Shown piece by piece: positions 42,315 through 51,232 of a stretch of 64,000 nt of DNA (position 1 is the stretch's first letter; every line of letters starts with the position of its first letter). Source of the DNA: Anaerovibrio sp. RM50. Its GTDB lineage: Bacteria > Bacillota > Negativicutes > Selenomonadales > Selenomonadaceae. The position numbers and the translations under genes are program-made. The DNA is taken from assembly GCF_000622005.1 (NCBI RefSeq), contig NZ_JHWV01000008.1:85836-149835 (forward strand). The letters run 5' to 3'. The notes under the pieces are model-generated. The model had not been told where the DNA came from and made no database searches. It saw nothing but the letters and a program-made list of their open reading frames with translations.

Positions 42315-42596
42315 ATGATTGAAGATATGAAATTTTTGGAAGAGCAGGCAGAGCTTTTGAAGGTTATTGCCCATCCCGTTCGCCTTTGTATAGCCCGTGG
42401 CCTTTGGCGCAGTGGCAGCTGCAATGTGAGCCACATGCAGTGCTGTCTGGAGGTGCCTCAGTCCACCGTTTCCCAGCATCTGGGTAAATTACGCCAGGCT
42501 GGAATCATTGAGGGAGAGCGAAATGGTCTGGAAATTACTTATAGATTGAAGGATGAACGGGTTAAAGCCATTTTATCCTGTTTATTTTCTCAGTAA
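42315..42596 (+). CDS. ArsR-family transcriptional regulator, cysteine-rich
   Basis: A 93-residue winged-helix repressor. The recognition helix region is VPQSTVSQHLGKLRQAGIIE and the wing is GERNGLEITYRLK. Three cysteines (SGSCNVSHMQCCLEV) lie just before the DNA-binding helix where metal- or persulfide-sensing ArsR proteins carry their cysteines. With a CoA-disulfide reductase-rhodanese as the next gene, a persulfide or polysulfide sensor of the BigR/SqrR kind is likely; a metal sensor is the alternative. The ATG has a GGAGG site. It leads a four-gene operon. Confidence 0.85.
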   Translation: MIEDMKFLEEQAELLKVIAHPVRLCIARGLWRSGSCNVSHMQCCLEVPQSTVSQHLGKLRQAGIIEGERNGLEITYRLKDERVKAILSCLFSQ

Positions 42597-42643
42597 TCAT
42601 ATTATGAAGTTAAGATTGTTGAAAATTTTAGGAGTGAACTGAT

Positions 42644-44311
42644 ATGAAAAAGTATTTAATTGTTGGTGGTGTGGCCGGCGGCGCAACTGCGGCTGCCAGA
42701 CTTCGCCGTCTTGAAGAAGATGCAGAGATAATTATGTTTGAGCGTGGCGGGGATGTTTCCTTTGCCAACTGTGGATTGCCTTATTATGTAGGTGGCACCA
42801 TTAAGTATAGGGACGACCTCCTTGTGATGGATCCAGCCGCATTTAAGAGACTGTTTAATATTGATGTGCGTATTTACAGTGAAGTGGTTGCCGTGAACCC
42901 TGAAAATAAAACGGTGCAGGTGAGATTTGGGGATACCCAGTATGAGGAAAGCTATGACGCCTTGTTGCTGGCTCCAGGAGCTAAGCCTTTAACTCCTGGA
43001 ATCCCGGGAATTGAGCACAAAAATATTGTTACCCTCAGGAATGTTCCAGATGCGGATATTCTTCATAAGCTGAGCCACGACTATCCTTCTGGCAGGGCTG
43101 TAGTCGTAGGTGGTGGCTTTGTGGGCATTGAGTCTGCAGAGAATATAAGACAGCAGGGACTGGCGGTCACTGTTGTGGAGGCGGCACCTCATATTTTGGC
43201 TCCCTTTGATACGGATATGGTGGTGCAGGCGGAAAATGAACTGCGAAGCAATGGGGTAAATCTAAAGCTGGGTGACGGTGTAAAGGAATTTCATCACGAG
43301 CCGGATGGCAGCATTAAGGTGGAGCTTTCCTCCGGGGAGATGCTGGAGGCAGATTTCGTGGTACTGTCCATAGGTGTGCGCCCGGATACGGGATTTTTGC
43401 AGGATAGCGGTATTGACTTGAATGACAGGGGCTATATCGTTGTAAATGAATATATGCAGACTAATTTCAAGGATGTTTATGCTGTAGGAGATGCAGTGCA
43501 GACCTATAACGGGCAGACAAGTGAAGCTGGTTCACTGGCCTTGGCAGGACCTGCTAACAGTCAGGGGCGGCTGGCAGCTGATAATATAAACGGTGGCCAG
43601 AGAAAATATCGTGGCTTTGTGGGCAGCTCAATTTTGAAGGTATTTGAACTTACAGCGGCCTCCACCGGCATGAACGAAAGGGTCCTCCAGAGACAGGGGT
43701 TGGTATATGGCAAGGACTACAGATTTACCGTTACCTTCCCGGCAGATCACGCCACCTATTATCCGGGAGCCAAAAATTTTACCATGAAAATGATCTTCAG
43801 CATGAAGGATGGCAAGGTGCTGGGAGCCCAGGCCATTGGCCCGAAGGGGGTAGACAAGCGCATTGATGTAATCGCCTCCGTGATTCGCTTTGGTGGCACT
43901 GTGCAGGATTTGATGGATTTGGAGCTGGCCTACGCTCCACCATTTTCCTCAGCCAAGGACCCTGTAAATATGGCGGGATACTACGCAGATAACATTATGC
44001 AGGGGATGACGAATCCGCTTCTGCCAAATGAATTGGAGGCTGAGCTGAATAAGGGGGCACTCCTTATTGATGTGAGAAGTCCTGAGATGTTTGCGGCAGG
44101 CCACATAAAGGGTGCTGTAAACATTCCGGCTCCTAAGCTAAGAACTCAGCTGAATAAGCTGGATAAAAATCGTCCTATTATCGTTAGCTGCCGGGTGGGA
44201 ATCAACGGCTATTATATGGAAAGAATGCTTACACAACACGGGTTTACAGTGCGTAATCTGATGGGTGGCTTCTCCTATGCCAGATGGTTTGCCCTGGATA
44301 TACAGAACTGA
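42644..44311 (+). CDS. cdr: CoA-disulfide reductase with C-terminal rhodanese domain
   Basis: A 555-residue flavoenzyme. The FAD motif is IVGGVAGGATAAARLRR; the single active-site Cys lies in VSFANCGLPYYVGG (near 43); a second Rossmann motif VVVGGGFVGIESAENIRQQG binds NAD(P)H; and a C-terminal rhodanese (about 460-555, LLIDVRSPEMFAAGHIKGAV) has its own active Cys in VSCRVGINGY. Such CoADR-RHD fusions reduce CoA-disulfide, CoA-polysulfide or CoA-persulfide. It is cytoplasmic. It is second in an operon with an ArsR regulator, a ferredoxin and a NapH-like membrane protein, which suggests electrons go between NAD(P)H, the sulfur substrate and the membrane. Confidence 0.9.
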   Translation: MKKYLIVGGVAGGATAAARLRRLEEDAEIIMFERGGDVSFANCGLPYYVGGTIKYRDDLLVMDPAAFKRLFNIDVRIYSEVVAVNPENKTVQVRFGDTQYEESYDALLLAPGAKPLTPGIPGIEHKNIVTLRNVPDADILHKLSHDYPSGRAVVVGGGFVGIESAENIRQQGLAVTVVEAAPHILAPFDTDMVVQAENELRSNGVNLKLGDGVKEFHHEPDGSIKVELSSGEMLEADFVVLSIGVRPDTGFLQDSGIDLNDRGYIVVNEYMQTNFKDVYAVGDAVQTYNGQTSEAGSLALAGPANSQGRLAADNINGGQRKYRGFVGSSILKVFELTAASTGMNERVLQRQGLVYGKDYRFTVTFPADHATYYPGAKNFTMKMIFSMKDGKVLGAQAIGPKGVDKRIDVIASVIRFGGTVQDLMDLELAYAPPFSSAKDPVNMAGYYADNIMQGMTNPLLPNELEAELNKGALLIDVRSPEMFAAGHIKGAVNIPAPKLRTQLNKLDKNRPIIVSCRVGINGYYMERMLTQHGFTVRNLMGGFSYARWFALDIQN

Positions 44312-44332
44312 TCAGGAGGAGGAGCTTTAATC

Positions 44333-44536
44333 ATGGGAAAATTATCACCCCGTCATGCGGTGGTGGATAGCAATATGTGTGTGGCTTGTGGAACCTGTGC
44401 AGATGTTTGCCCCACTGGCGCTATGGAAATAGTCAGTGGCGTCTTTGCCAAGCCTACAGAAGAAAAATGTGTTGGCTGCGGAATATGTGCTAAGGAGTGT
44501 CCTGCATCGGCCATTAGGGTGGAGGTGCGGTCATGA
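44333..44536 (+). CDS. 2[4Fe-4S] ferredoxin
   Basis: A 67-residue ferredoxin with two complete CxxCxxCxxxCP clusters: [14 protein letters not shown] and [14 protein letters not shown]. Cytoplasmic electron carrier. The ATG has an AGGAGGAGG site. It overlaps the next gene by 4 bases (ATGA), so translation is coupled, and it probably supplies or takes electrons from the membrane protein. Confidence 0.92.
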   Translation: MGKLSPRHAVVDSNMCVACGTCADVCPTGAMEIVSGVFAKPTEEKCVGCGICAKECPASAIRVEVRS

Positions 44537-45120
44537 AGAAGCAGCAACGCCATTGGTACCATTATCTTTGGATTTGGTCCATCATCTATTTTTCTTTAGG
44601 ATTTGTGAACATTTTATTTGCCTGGCTGGGGCTTATCAGCTTCTGCCTGCCACTTATTTTTGCCATTGGGGGCGGCAACAAGTTATTTTGCAACCGCTAC
44701 TGTGATAGAGGCCAGTTTCTGCGGGTAATGGGAAGTCAGGTGGGACTCTCCCTCCGTCGGGAAATGCCGGAATGGATGAAGGGCAAGGCTTTCAGATATG
44801 GCTTTATGGTTTTCTTTTTCGCCATGTTCTTCAATATCATCTATGTATCCTGGCTGGTGGCCAGTGATATACAGGGGGTTCAGGAGGCAGTAACTGTGCT
44901 GTGGACCTTCCAGCTGCCATGGAACTGGACATATTCTGCGGGAATTACCCCATGGGTGGCTCAGTTTGCCTTCGGGTTATATAGCTTGATGCTTACCTCT
45001 GAAATTATTGCCATAGTGGCAATGCTTATCTATAAACCTAGAAGCTGGTGTGTGTTCTGCCCAATGGGCACTCTGACCCAGACCATCTGTAAGGCTAAGT
45101 ATGTGCCAACAGCAAAATAG
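44533..45120 (+). CDS. NapH-like 4-helix membrane iron-sulfur protein
   Basis: A 195-residue inner-membrane protein with about four helices. Two cysteine motifs face the membrane surface: [12 protein letters not shown] (near 53) and [15 protein letters not shown] (near 170), as in the NapH/CcoG/RnfC-type Fer4_5 family, which pass electrons from quinol or Fd through the membrane. It lacks the two C-terminal ferredoxin clusters of full NapH; the preceding small ferredoxin could supply them in trans. It is the last gene of the ArsR-cdr operon and is followed by a terminator. Confidence 0.8.
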   Translation: MKKQQRHWYHYLWIWSIIYFSLGFVNILFAWLGLISFCLPLIFAIGGGNKLFCNRYCDRGQFLRVMGSQVGLSLRREMPEWMKGKAFRYGFMVFFFAMFFNIIYVSWLVASDIQGVQEAVTVLWTFQLPWNWTYSAGITPWVAQFAFGLYSLMLTSEIIAIVAMLIYKPRSWCVFCPMGTLTQTICKAKYVPTAK

Positions 45121-45173
45121 ATTCAAATAAACATTTTTTAAATATTAAATAACATTTAAAAAACATAAAAAAT

Positions 45174-45226
45174 AAAAGGCAACCTGCCATATATCACATG
45201 AGATATATAGCAAGGTGCCTTTTTGC
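45174..45226 (+). terminator. Terminator of the ArsR-cdr operon
   Basis: AAAAGGCA pairs with TGCCTTTTT; an inner GC..ATATATC / GATATAT..GC stem extends it. Confidence 0.85.
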
Positions 45227-45240
45227 TGTCATAAAGCAAT

Positions 45241-45978
45241 TTATATCAGCATCTTCGAGTATTTCCCTGCATTACGCTTCACGTGCTTTATAGCAACAAA
45301 TTGGAAAATGGTGGTAAAGACGATACAGACTAAACCAATTAATATCCATATTCCTGTCCGTTCATCATCAATGTTATTAATAAAGATGGCTGGATTGAAT
45401 ACGGTGCAGACATCATAAATAGTATGTAATATTACTGGAACTGAAAAGGCTATCAGATACTGGAGCTTATATGGAAGACCATTTTTCTTATTGTACTGTC
45501 CAATACCGATATACTTACCCATGATTATACCAAATATGGTATGAACCCCAAGAGTAATTAATCTTAACAGGCCTTCAATGTCCTCTCCATAGACAAATTC
45601 CTCGAGTAAGGTAATACCGATACCCACGGCAGCACCAATTAAAATGTACTCATAAACATTCTTAGGCTTAAATAACCATATTGCCAAAATAATCATAAGC
45701 AATCTGGATATTTCCTCAATTAATCCGGCTCGCCAAAAGGATGTTGCAAAAGATTTTATAACCACATTCTGTATATTTTCTACGGTAAATCCCATGTTCA
45801 TAAACGTAAAGGCAATTCCCAGTGCAAATCCCAGGGTCAGTATAGTGGCCAATACGCCTAAAAGGATTGGTACAAATGCCTGTTTTTTATTAATGGACAT
45901 ATCACATTCCCATTTCAGCATTTTTTTATAAACTATTCCCAATATGATAGCAGTCAGAATCAACTGAATAATCATCAT
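45241..45978 (-). CDS. PrsW-family intramembrane metalloprotease
   Basis: A 245-residue membrane protein with about eight helices. The conserved catalytic motifs of the PrsW family are visible: AGLIEEISR, GITLLEEFVYG, LGVHTIFGIIMG and PVILHTIYDVC. PrsW of Bacillus cleaves anti-sigma factors; PrsW homologues elsewhere have unknown targets. It stands alone in the opposite direction to its neighbours, and no anti-sigma or sigma gene is adjacent. The GGGGGCG ribosome site precedes the ATG at 45978. Confidence 0.8.
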   Translation of the reverse strand: MMIIQLILTAIILGIVYKKMLKWECDMSINKKQAFVPILLGVLATILTLGFALGIAFTFMNMGFTVENIQNVVIKSFATSFWRAGLIEEISRLLMIILAIWLFKPKNVYEYILIGAAVGIGITLLEEFVYGEDIEGLLRLITLGVHTIFGIIMGKYIGIGQYNKKNGLPYKLQYLIAFSVPVILHTIYDVCTVFNPAIFINNIDDERTGIWILIGLVCIVFTTIFQFVAIKHVKRNAGKYSKMLI

Positions 45979-46162
45979 GATATTCGCCCCCTATAATATA
46001 ATTCTACTATTCTTTATATCCATGCAGTTGAAATAATGTTATTATTTTAAAAAAATTTTTTAGAAAAATATTATTAGAAGGAATTTTTATCTGTGAGTGG
46101 AATAATGACTCTATGAAGTTTTGGCATTAATGTGTTAAGGAAATGTCGAGGAGGAAACTGTG

Positions 46163-46690
46163 ATGAAAAAGAAAATCATTGGCTTATTATCTGTATTGAC
46201 CATAAGTGCCTGCTGCCTTGGTACGGCAGATGCAGCTGAAAACATGGTGGGAATGCCAAACCCTATGGTAGCTTATGATACTGTGGCAGAGGCAAAGGAT
46301 GTAGCGGGTTTTCAGCCACTGTATCTTCCATCTATCAGTGGCTATGAGGTGAATAAGGTATGGGTCATTGGGGGCGATCTTATCGATATAGAGTATGTAT
46401 CAGATAATGAACCGGCGGGGAAATTCCGTCTTCGCACGGCCCGTTGTACAGAGCTTACCAATGACAATATCAGCGGCATATATGGGGCCACATGGAACAA
46501 GGAAAAAATCAATGGCTTGTCTGTAGCTATAGCGGAGATTTATTACGAGAAGGGTATGCCGATTGACTATGCTGCCCATTGGACCCATAATAATATGCTC
46601 TTTTCTGTAAGTGGGGAAAATCTTACTTATAGAGAATTCTGGCGGTTATTGGAGCATGGCCTGGTGGAGCTTAGCCAAAATTATTTTTAA
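46163..46690 (+). CDS. Exported protein, unknown
   Basis: A 175-residue protein with a signal peptide (IIGLLSVLTISACCLGTADA). The mature part contains PNPMVAYDTVAEAKDVAGFQ, LPSISGYEVNKVWVIGGDLI, and a C-terminal HWTHNNMLFSVSGENLTYRE. This resembles secreted Firmicutes proteins with a DUF4367-like fold but I do not claim a name. The ATG at 46163 is used (GGAGG 8 bases upstream); a GTG at 46160 is possible. It is not clearly linked to its neighbours. Confidence 0.6.
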   Translation: MKKKIIGLLSVLTISACCLGTADAAENMVGMPNPMVAYDTVAEAKDVAGFQPLYLPSISGYEVNKVWVIGGDLIDIEYVSDNEPAGKFRLRTARCTELTNDNISGIYGATWNKEKINGLSVAIAEIYYEKGMPIDYAAHWTHNNMLFSVSGENLTYREFWRLLEHGLVELSQNYF

Positions 46691-46737
46691 AATGCTAATT
46701 ATTTGATTAATTTAAATACGTGATATAGGTGATGAAC

Positions 46738-47556
46738 ATGAAAATTTTACAGGCACAATTGGCGGTATCTTCATCAAAGGATGAGGTATTCCAGGCTGTA
46801 GATGAAGTTTGTCAGCAGGCCGTAAAGGAGGATGCGTCCCTATTAGCATTGCCTGAGATGTTCTGTTGTCCCTATGAGACGGATAAATTCCCCGTTTATG
46901 CAGAGAAAGAGGGGGGAGATGTCTGGACTAGGTGTTCAGAGCTGGCAAAGAAATACAATATTTATCTCTCCGCCGGTTCAGTACCGGAATTAGGGGAGGC
47001 CGGTGAGGTATATAATACCGCTTATGTCTTTGATCGGCAGGGAAACCAGATTGCCAAGCACAGAAAAATGCATCTCTTTGACATTGATATCAAGGGGGGA
47101 CAGTATTTTAAGGAGTCGGATACGTTAACGGCTGGCAAGGATATAACGGTGTTTGATACAGAATTTGGCACCATGGGACTCTGTATATGCTATGATTTCC
47201 GGTTCCCGGAGCTGGCCAGATTGATGGTTCTGAAGGGAGCAAAGGTGATTTTGGTGCCAGCGGCCTTTAATACGACCACCGGACCACGCCATTGGGAGTT
47301 AATGTTCCGTGCCCAGGCCATGTTCAACCAATGCTTTGTTATAGGTACCTCATCGGCCCAAAATCTGGCAGATACATATCACTCCTGGGGACATAGTATT
47401 GTGGCTGATCCTTGGGGAAAGGTCATAAGCCAGATGGATGAAAAAGAGGGCTGCCAGATAGTGGATTTGGATTTGGCAGAGGCAGACAGGGTAAGGCAGC
47501 AGCTGCCGCTCCTTAAGCATCGGCGGACAGATTTGTATACATTGGAGGAAAAGTAA
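46738..47556 (+). CDS. Carbon-nitrogen hydrolase (nitrilase superfamily)
   Basis: A 272-residue cytoplasmic hydrolase with the Glu-Lys-Cys triad of the superfamily: LALPEMFCCPYE, KHRKMHLFDIDIKGG and LCICYDFRFPELARLM. The closest named type is the omega-amidase/NIT2-like or YafV group, which deaminates alpha-ketoglutaramate or related amides; N-carbamoyl amidases are the alternative. The ATG at 46738 with AGGTG is preferred over GTG 46729. The nitroreductase gene follows by about 70 bases. Confidence 0.85.
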   Translation: MKILQAQLAVSSSKDEVFQAVDEVCQQAVKEDASLLALPEMFCCPYETDKFPVYAEKEGGDVWTRCSELAKKYNIYLSAGSVPELGEAGEVYNTAYVFDRQGNQIAKHRKMHLFDIDIKGGQYFKESDTLTAGKDITVFDTEFGTMGLCICYDFRFPELARLMVLKGAKVILVPAAFNTTTGPRHWELMFRAQAMFNQCFVIGTSSAQNLADTYHSWGHSIVADPWGKVISQMDEKEGCQIVDLDLAEADRVRQQLPLLKHRRTDLYTLEEK

Positions 47557-47626
47557 TATGTCAGGACACGTCCTGATTTTACTGAATAAGTCTTATTTTA
47601 TGAAAAAATAGTGAGGGGCTGTTATT

Positions 47627-48142
47627 ATGGAATTTAAAAATGTAGTTGAAAACCGTTTTTCTTGCAAAAAGTACAGTGGCCGCCAGGTAGAGGCTGAAAA
47701 ACTTCAGGCAATTTTGGAGGCGGGGCGGCTGGCCCCAACGGCAAAGAACCTGCAGGAGCAGCGCATCTATGTGGTTCAGACTGAGGAAGGTCTGGCAAAG
47801 ATAGATAAGGTGACACCTTGCAGATACGGGGCACCTGTTGTTTTGATTGTGGCCTACGACAAAAATAATGTTTTCACCTTCCCGGACAGTGACCGCAATT
47901 CCGGCGCTGAGGATGCAAGTATCGTCGCTACCCACATGATTTTGGCAGCAACCAATGAAGGAGTGAACAGCTGCTGGCTGAATTATTTTAATCCTGATGA
48001 GGTGGCCAAGACCTTTAATCTGCCTGAAAATGAAGAGGTATTGATGCTTATGGACCTTGGCTACGCCGCAGAGGAAGGCAAGCCATTGCCAAACCACTTC
48101 TCCAGAAAGCCACTTGAGGAAACGGTGACGTATATTAAGTAG
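47627..48142 (+). CDS. Nitroreductase-family flavoprotein
   Basis: A 171-residue FMN-dependent oxidoreductase of the nitroreductase superfamily. The FMN-binding arginine and phosphate motif is FSCKKYSGRQV, followed by GRLAPTAKNLQEQRIYVV, and the C-terminal MDLGYAAEEGKPLP loop. The substrate (nitro compound, flavin or quinone) cannot be told. The ribosome site is GTGAGGGGCTGTTATT, and the 21-base string around it recurs at 49906-49926. A strong terminator follows. Confidence 0.85.
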   Translation: MEFKNVVENRFSCKKYSGRQVEAEKLQAILEAGRLAPTAKNLQEQRIYVVQTEEGLAKIDKVTPCRYGAPVVLIVAYDKNNVFTFPDSDRNSGAEDASIVATHMILAATNEGVNSCWLNYFNPDEVAKTFNLPENEEVLMLMDLGYAAEEGKPLPNHFSRKPLEETVTYIK

Positions 48143-48147
48143 AAAAA

Positions 48148-48181
48148 GGAAATCGGACTGGGCAACCCAGTCCGATTTTTA
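48148..48181 (+). terminator. Terminator after the nitroreductase gene
   Basis: Stem AAATCGGACTGGG / CCCAGTCCGATTT with a CAA loop and a T-run. Confidence 0.9.
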
Positions 48182-48206
48182 CTTTTGTAGGTCTGTATTA
48201 AAATAA

Positions 48207-48494
48207 CTATTTTGTTTGTGCGAATAAATACTCGATACGTGGATCATATTTGGCAAATTTTTGCAGTTCTTCGTCAGTAGGCCATTTGTAGTCATTCATG
48301 AGGTAGTTACACCAGTCGTAAACATCGTAATGAAGAACATACTGAGCACCATCGTATTCGCGACATTTTTCGATTAGACCACTGCCACGGATGAGACGCT
48401 TACGTTCGCTGCGTGAATAACCGCGTTCTTTAAGAAGCAGCATTATAGTTCCAAAAAATTTTTTTACTTCGCCACGAAATCCTGCAAATAACAT
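48207..48494 (-). CDS. Hypothetical protein, 95 residues
   Basis: A 95-residue protein of unknown family; contains YSRSERKRLIRGSGLIEKCR and HYDVYDWCNYLM. It starts one base after the stop of the DUF3990-like fragment, so both could be one mRNA. It may be the partner of the broken gene, since DUF3990-type genes often sit next to a small companion, but I see no known antitoxin motif. AT-rich. Confidence in a real gene is moderate. Confidence 0.4.
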   Translation of the reverse strand: MLFAGFRGEVKKFFGTIMLLLKERGYSRSERKRLIRGSGLIEKCREYDGAQYVLHYDVYDWCNYLMNDYKWPTDEELQKFAKYDPRIEYLFAQTK

Positions 48495-48692
48495 TTATAT
48501 CGCCAACTTTCGAATATTTTTTATTTGTTTTAGCGCTTTGTGAGAAAGGACAACCCATTGCCATCCATTGCTGTTGGCGCCAAGCTGGTCTATAGCCTGC
48601 TCAATTGTAAGTTTATGTGCTCTGTATCGGGCATACATACGGGAAACACCGGCATCTGCCATTGGTCCGTATATACAATCATAATATATCAT
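48495..48692 (-). pseudogene. N-terminally truncated DUF3990-like fragment
   Basis: A 65-residue frame that looks like the C-terminal third of a DUF3990-family protein: YDCIYGPMADAGVSRMYARY and LTIEQAIDQLGANSNGWQWV. The family is roughly 150-180 residues and is related to ADP-ribosyltransferase-like toxins; the N-terminal catalytic part is missing here. So it is probably a remnant. The assignment rests on remembered family patterns only. Confidence 0.4.
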
Positions 48693-49305
48693 ATTTGTAC
48701 AGATGAAAGAACATATTGTATTTTTGTATAGCTTTTATCCAATAATACCATAAATTATTAAATATTTATACCCATTTTCAATAATATTATTAAGAAAGAT
48801 ATTTAATGCGCTTATAGCGATTATAAATGTTACGAAAACTCTTGTGACGCGGTATCTATCTGATGAAATCAATAAAGCTATTAAGACGTGAACCACAGTG
48901 GCAATGAGGTATCTGAACATTTCGTGCAGGTGCACGAAATGAAAAAAATTGGACACTAGGCGGAGAGGGCAATTTATTCTAGTGGGATATTAAAAAGTTC
49001 AAATAAAAAGGCTTTTGCGATGCTGTGGTATTTAATCCTACGGCAGGCAAAGGCCTTTATTTTTAGATTGAACTTGTAAGAAATCCTTACAAGTTCAATC
49101 GGCAAGTATAAGAATAGTTGAAGAGAGCTTTACAAGCGGCGACCAGCAATGATGGAAGAACTTGCAGAGTTTTAAAATGTATTAAGTGGTGTCTGTGTCC
49201 AGGCACCATTTTCTTTTCTCTGAATTTATGGTACAACTATTAAAGGAAGCTGATTTTGCTTTCTTGTCAGCGGATTTTGTAAATATGTGCAAGGAGAAAG
49301 ATTTT
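48693..49305. other. Intergenic region with hairpins and a small membrane-like frame
   Basis: About 600 bases with no firm gene. A minus-strand frame (48735-48920 or 48956) would encode a hydrophobic, mostly helical peptide (VVHVLIALLI, FVTFIIAISALNIFL) but has no good ribosome site. Three inverted repeats follow: ATTTCGTGCA/TGCACGAAAT (48919-48940), a weak terminator-like stem with GGC...GCC and a T-run (49008-49065), and a perfect 14-bp stem ATTGAACTTGTAAG (49067-49080 with 49086-49099). It separates the DUF3990-like remnant from the GNAT gene and may be a decayed mobile region. Confidence 0.4.
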
Positions 49306-49833
49306 ATGCAAGATGTTATTATTCGCTCTGCTACGGTAAATGATGCGGAGCGGTTGTTGGAGATATATGCTTATTATGTGACGGACACGGCTATTTCATG
49401 GGAGTATGATGTGCCATCAGTGGAGGAGTTTCGCGGTCGCATCGAAAATGTTCTGAAAAAATACCCCTATCTGGTGGTAGAGGAGAATGGGGTGATTATG
49501 GGCTATGCCTATGCACATCCCTTTGTGGGCCGGGCGGCCTATGACCATTCCTGCGAGCTGACTATTTATCTTGATAAGGAGTCCAAGGGCCGGGGCTATG
49601 GACGGAAATTATATGAGGCCCTGGAGGCAAAGCTGAAGGAAATGGGCATACTGAATCTTTATTCCTGCATCGGGGATCCTATAGAGGAAGACGAGTATTT
49701 GACCAGAAACAGCGAAATGTTCCACCAGCATCTGGGGTTTACCAAGGTGGGCACATTCTATAAATGCGGCTATAAGTTTAATCGCTACTATAATATGATC
49801 TGGATGGAAAAAATCATCGGGGAGCACCGTTAA
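49306..49833 (+). CDS. GNAT acetyltransferase (phosphinothricin N-acetyltransferase-like)
   Basis: A 175-residue GNAT enzyme. Acetyl-CoA motif A is KESKGRGYGRKLYEALEAKL; the N-terminal IRSATVNDAERLLEIYAYYV and C-terminal HQHLGFTKVGTFYKCGYKF match the Pat/Bar group, which acetylates phosphinothricin, methionine sulfoximine or similar amino acids. The ATG at 49306 has an AAGGAG site; an upstream frame to 49186 has none. Its 3' flank is similar to that of the MalY/PatB gene. Confidence 0.88.
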   Translation: MQDVIIRSATVNDAERLLEIYAYYVTDTAISWEYDVPSVEEFRGRIENVLKKYPYLVVEENGVIMGYAYAHPFVGRAAYDHSCELTIYLDKESKGRGYGRKLYEALEAKLKEMGILNLYSCIGDPIEEDEYLTRNSEMFHQHLGFTKVGTFYKCGYKFNRYYNMIWMEKIIGEHR

Positions 49834-49925
49834 ATATTGGTTGCCGATTTAAATGACCGCCTTATTCCCTATTGCTTTAGTAGGCTTTATGCTGTATAAT
49901 TTAAGAAAAATAGTGAGGGGCTGTT

Positions 49926-49956
49926 AAAGGCGTAGCTGAAGGGTTACGCCTTTTTA
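49926..49956 (+). terminator. Terminator before the MalY/PatB gene
   Basis: Stem AAAGGCGTA / TTACGCCTTT with an 8-9-nt loop and a T-run. It lies just after a second copy of the 21-base string found at the nitroreductase ribosome site. Confidence 0.75.
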
Positions 49957-50014
49957 TACATTTCACTGAATGCTTATATTTATTGGGTATTTGAGAATTT
50001 AGGGGTGAGGGAAG

Positions 50015-51232
50015 ATGAAATTTGATTTTGATGAAATTGTGGATCGGCAGAATACCAATGCACTGAACACTGATGGCTTCCGGGGCTATATTTTCCATGC
50101 GGGGCCTGAGAAGGTTTTTCCCTATAAGGACGAAGAATTTGTGCGTATGTGGGTGGCGGATATGGAATTTGCCACGCCTCAGCCCATTATAGATGCTGTG
50201 AAGGCAAGGCTGGACCGCCGTATTATGGGCTATACCATGATGTTTAAGGATGACTATTATAATTCCTTCTCCGCCTGGTGCCATAAAATGTACGACTGGA
50301 GCTTTCCAAAGGAGGAGCTGGCCTTTTCAGCAGGGGTCATTCCCGCCTTATATCAGCTTATTGAGCTGCTGGTGGCAAAGGATGAAAAAATTATTATTCA
50401 TACTCCGGCCTACGGATATTTTCAGCATGCTGCGGAATACAACGGCGTAGAGTATGTTAAGGCACCTCTTCTGAAGACTCAGGGGGAGTTCAATATTGAT
50501 TTTGATGGCCTTGAGAAAATTGCCTCTGATCCGAAGGTGAAGCTGCTTATTTGGTGCAATCCCCACAATCCGAGCGGGCGGGTGTGGACCGAGGCTGAAC
50601 TGAAGCGGGTGGCGGAAATAGTGGAGAAGAATGATTTGTGGATTATTTCCGATGAAATTCACTGTGATTTGTTGCGTACAGGGGTGAAGCATATTCCTAC
50701 CGCCAAGGTTATGCCCAATTACAAAAGGCTGATTACCTGTATGTCTGCCAGCAAGACCTTCAATATGGCCGGATTGATGTTTTCAAATATTATTATTCGC
50801 GACAAAAAGCTTCGCAACGATTTTAAAGGGCGGGACAAGAATATTGGCATGCTGAATCCTCTCTCCATTGCGGCCCATCAGGCAGCCTATGAACACTGCG
50901 GTGAGTGGCTGAAGGAGCTTAAGGCGTATTTGGACGGCAACTTCCGTTATGTGGACAGCTTCCTAAAGGATAAATTGCCAGAGGCGGTATTTAAAATACC
51001 AGATGCCACATATTTGGCCTGGGTGGATATGGGGAAATGTCTGCCGGGAGTGGAGAATCTGGCGGATTTCTTTGCCAATAAGGCCGGAGTGCTCCTGGAA
51101 GGAGGCGACGACCTTTTTGTGGGCAATGCCAAGGGCTATGTGCGCCTGAATCTGGCCATGCCGCAGGCAATAATCGCCAAGGGCTTGGATAGAATGTATG
51201 AGGCGATAAAAAACATCGGTGAGTACCGTTAA
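50015..51232 (+). CDS. MalY/PatB-family PLP aminotransferase (C-S lyase)
   Basis: A 405-residue fold-type I PLP enzyme. VRMWVADMEFATPQPIIDAV and the PLP-lysine motif SASKTFNMAGLMFSN place it in the MalY/PatB group, which act as cystathionine beta-lyases or cysteine desulfhydrases that release H2S and pyruvate. The release of sulfide would connect it to the persulfide operon at 42.3-45.1 kb, but that is inference. The ATG has a GAGGGAAG site. The cobalamin adenosyltransferase follows by 66 bases. Confidence 0.9.
   Translation: MKFDFDEIVDRQNTNALNTDGFRGYIFHAGPEKVFPYKDEEFVRMWVADMEFATPQPIIDAVKARLDRRIMGYTMMFKDDYYNSFSAWCHKMYDWSFPKEELAFSAGVIPALYQLIELLVAKDEKIIIHTPAYGYFQHAAEYNGVEYVKAPLLKTQGEFNIDFDGLEKIASDPKVKLLIWCNPHNPSGRVWTEAELKRVAEIVEKNDLWIISDEIHCDLLRTGVKHIPTAKVMPNYKRLITCMSASKTFNMAGLMFSNIIIRDKKLRNDFKGRDKNIGMLNPLSIAAHQAAYEHCGEWLKELKAYLDGNFRYVDSFLKDKLPEAVFKIPDATYLAWVDMGKCLPGVENLADFFANKAGVLLEGGDDLFVGNAKGYVRLNLAMPQAIIAKGLDRMYEAIKNIGEYR

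Noticed and set aside
45131..45163. Twelfth 11-bp array after the ArsR-cdr operon
   Set aside because: Two units fit (ACATTTTTTAA, ATATTAAATAA) but the third breaks the register; left as a weak trace.
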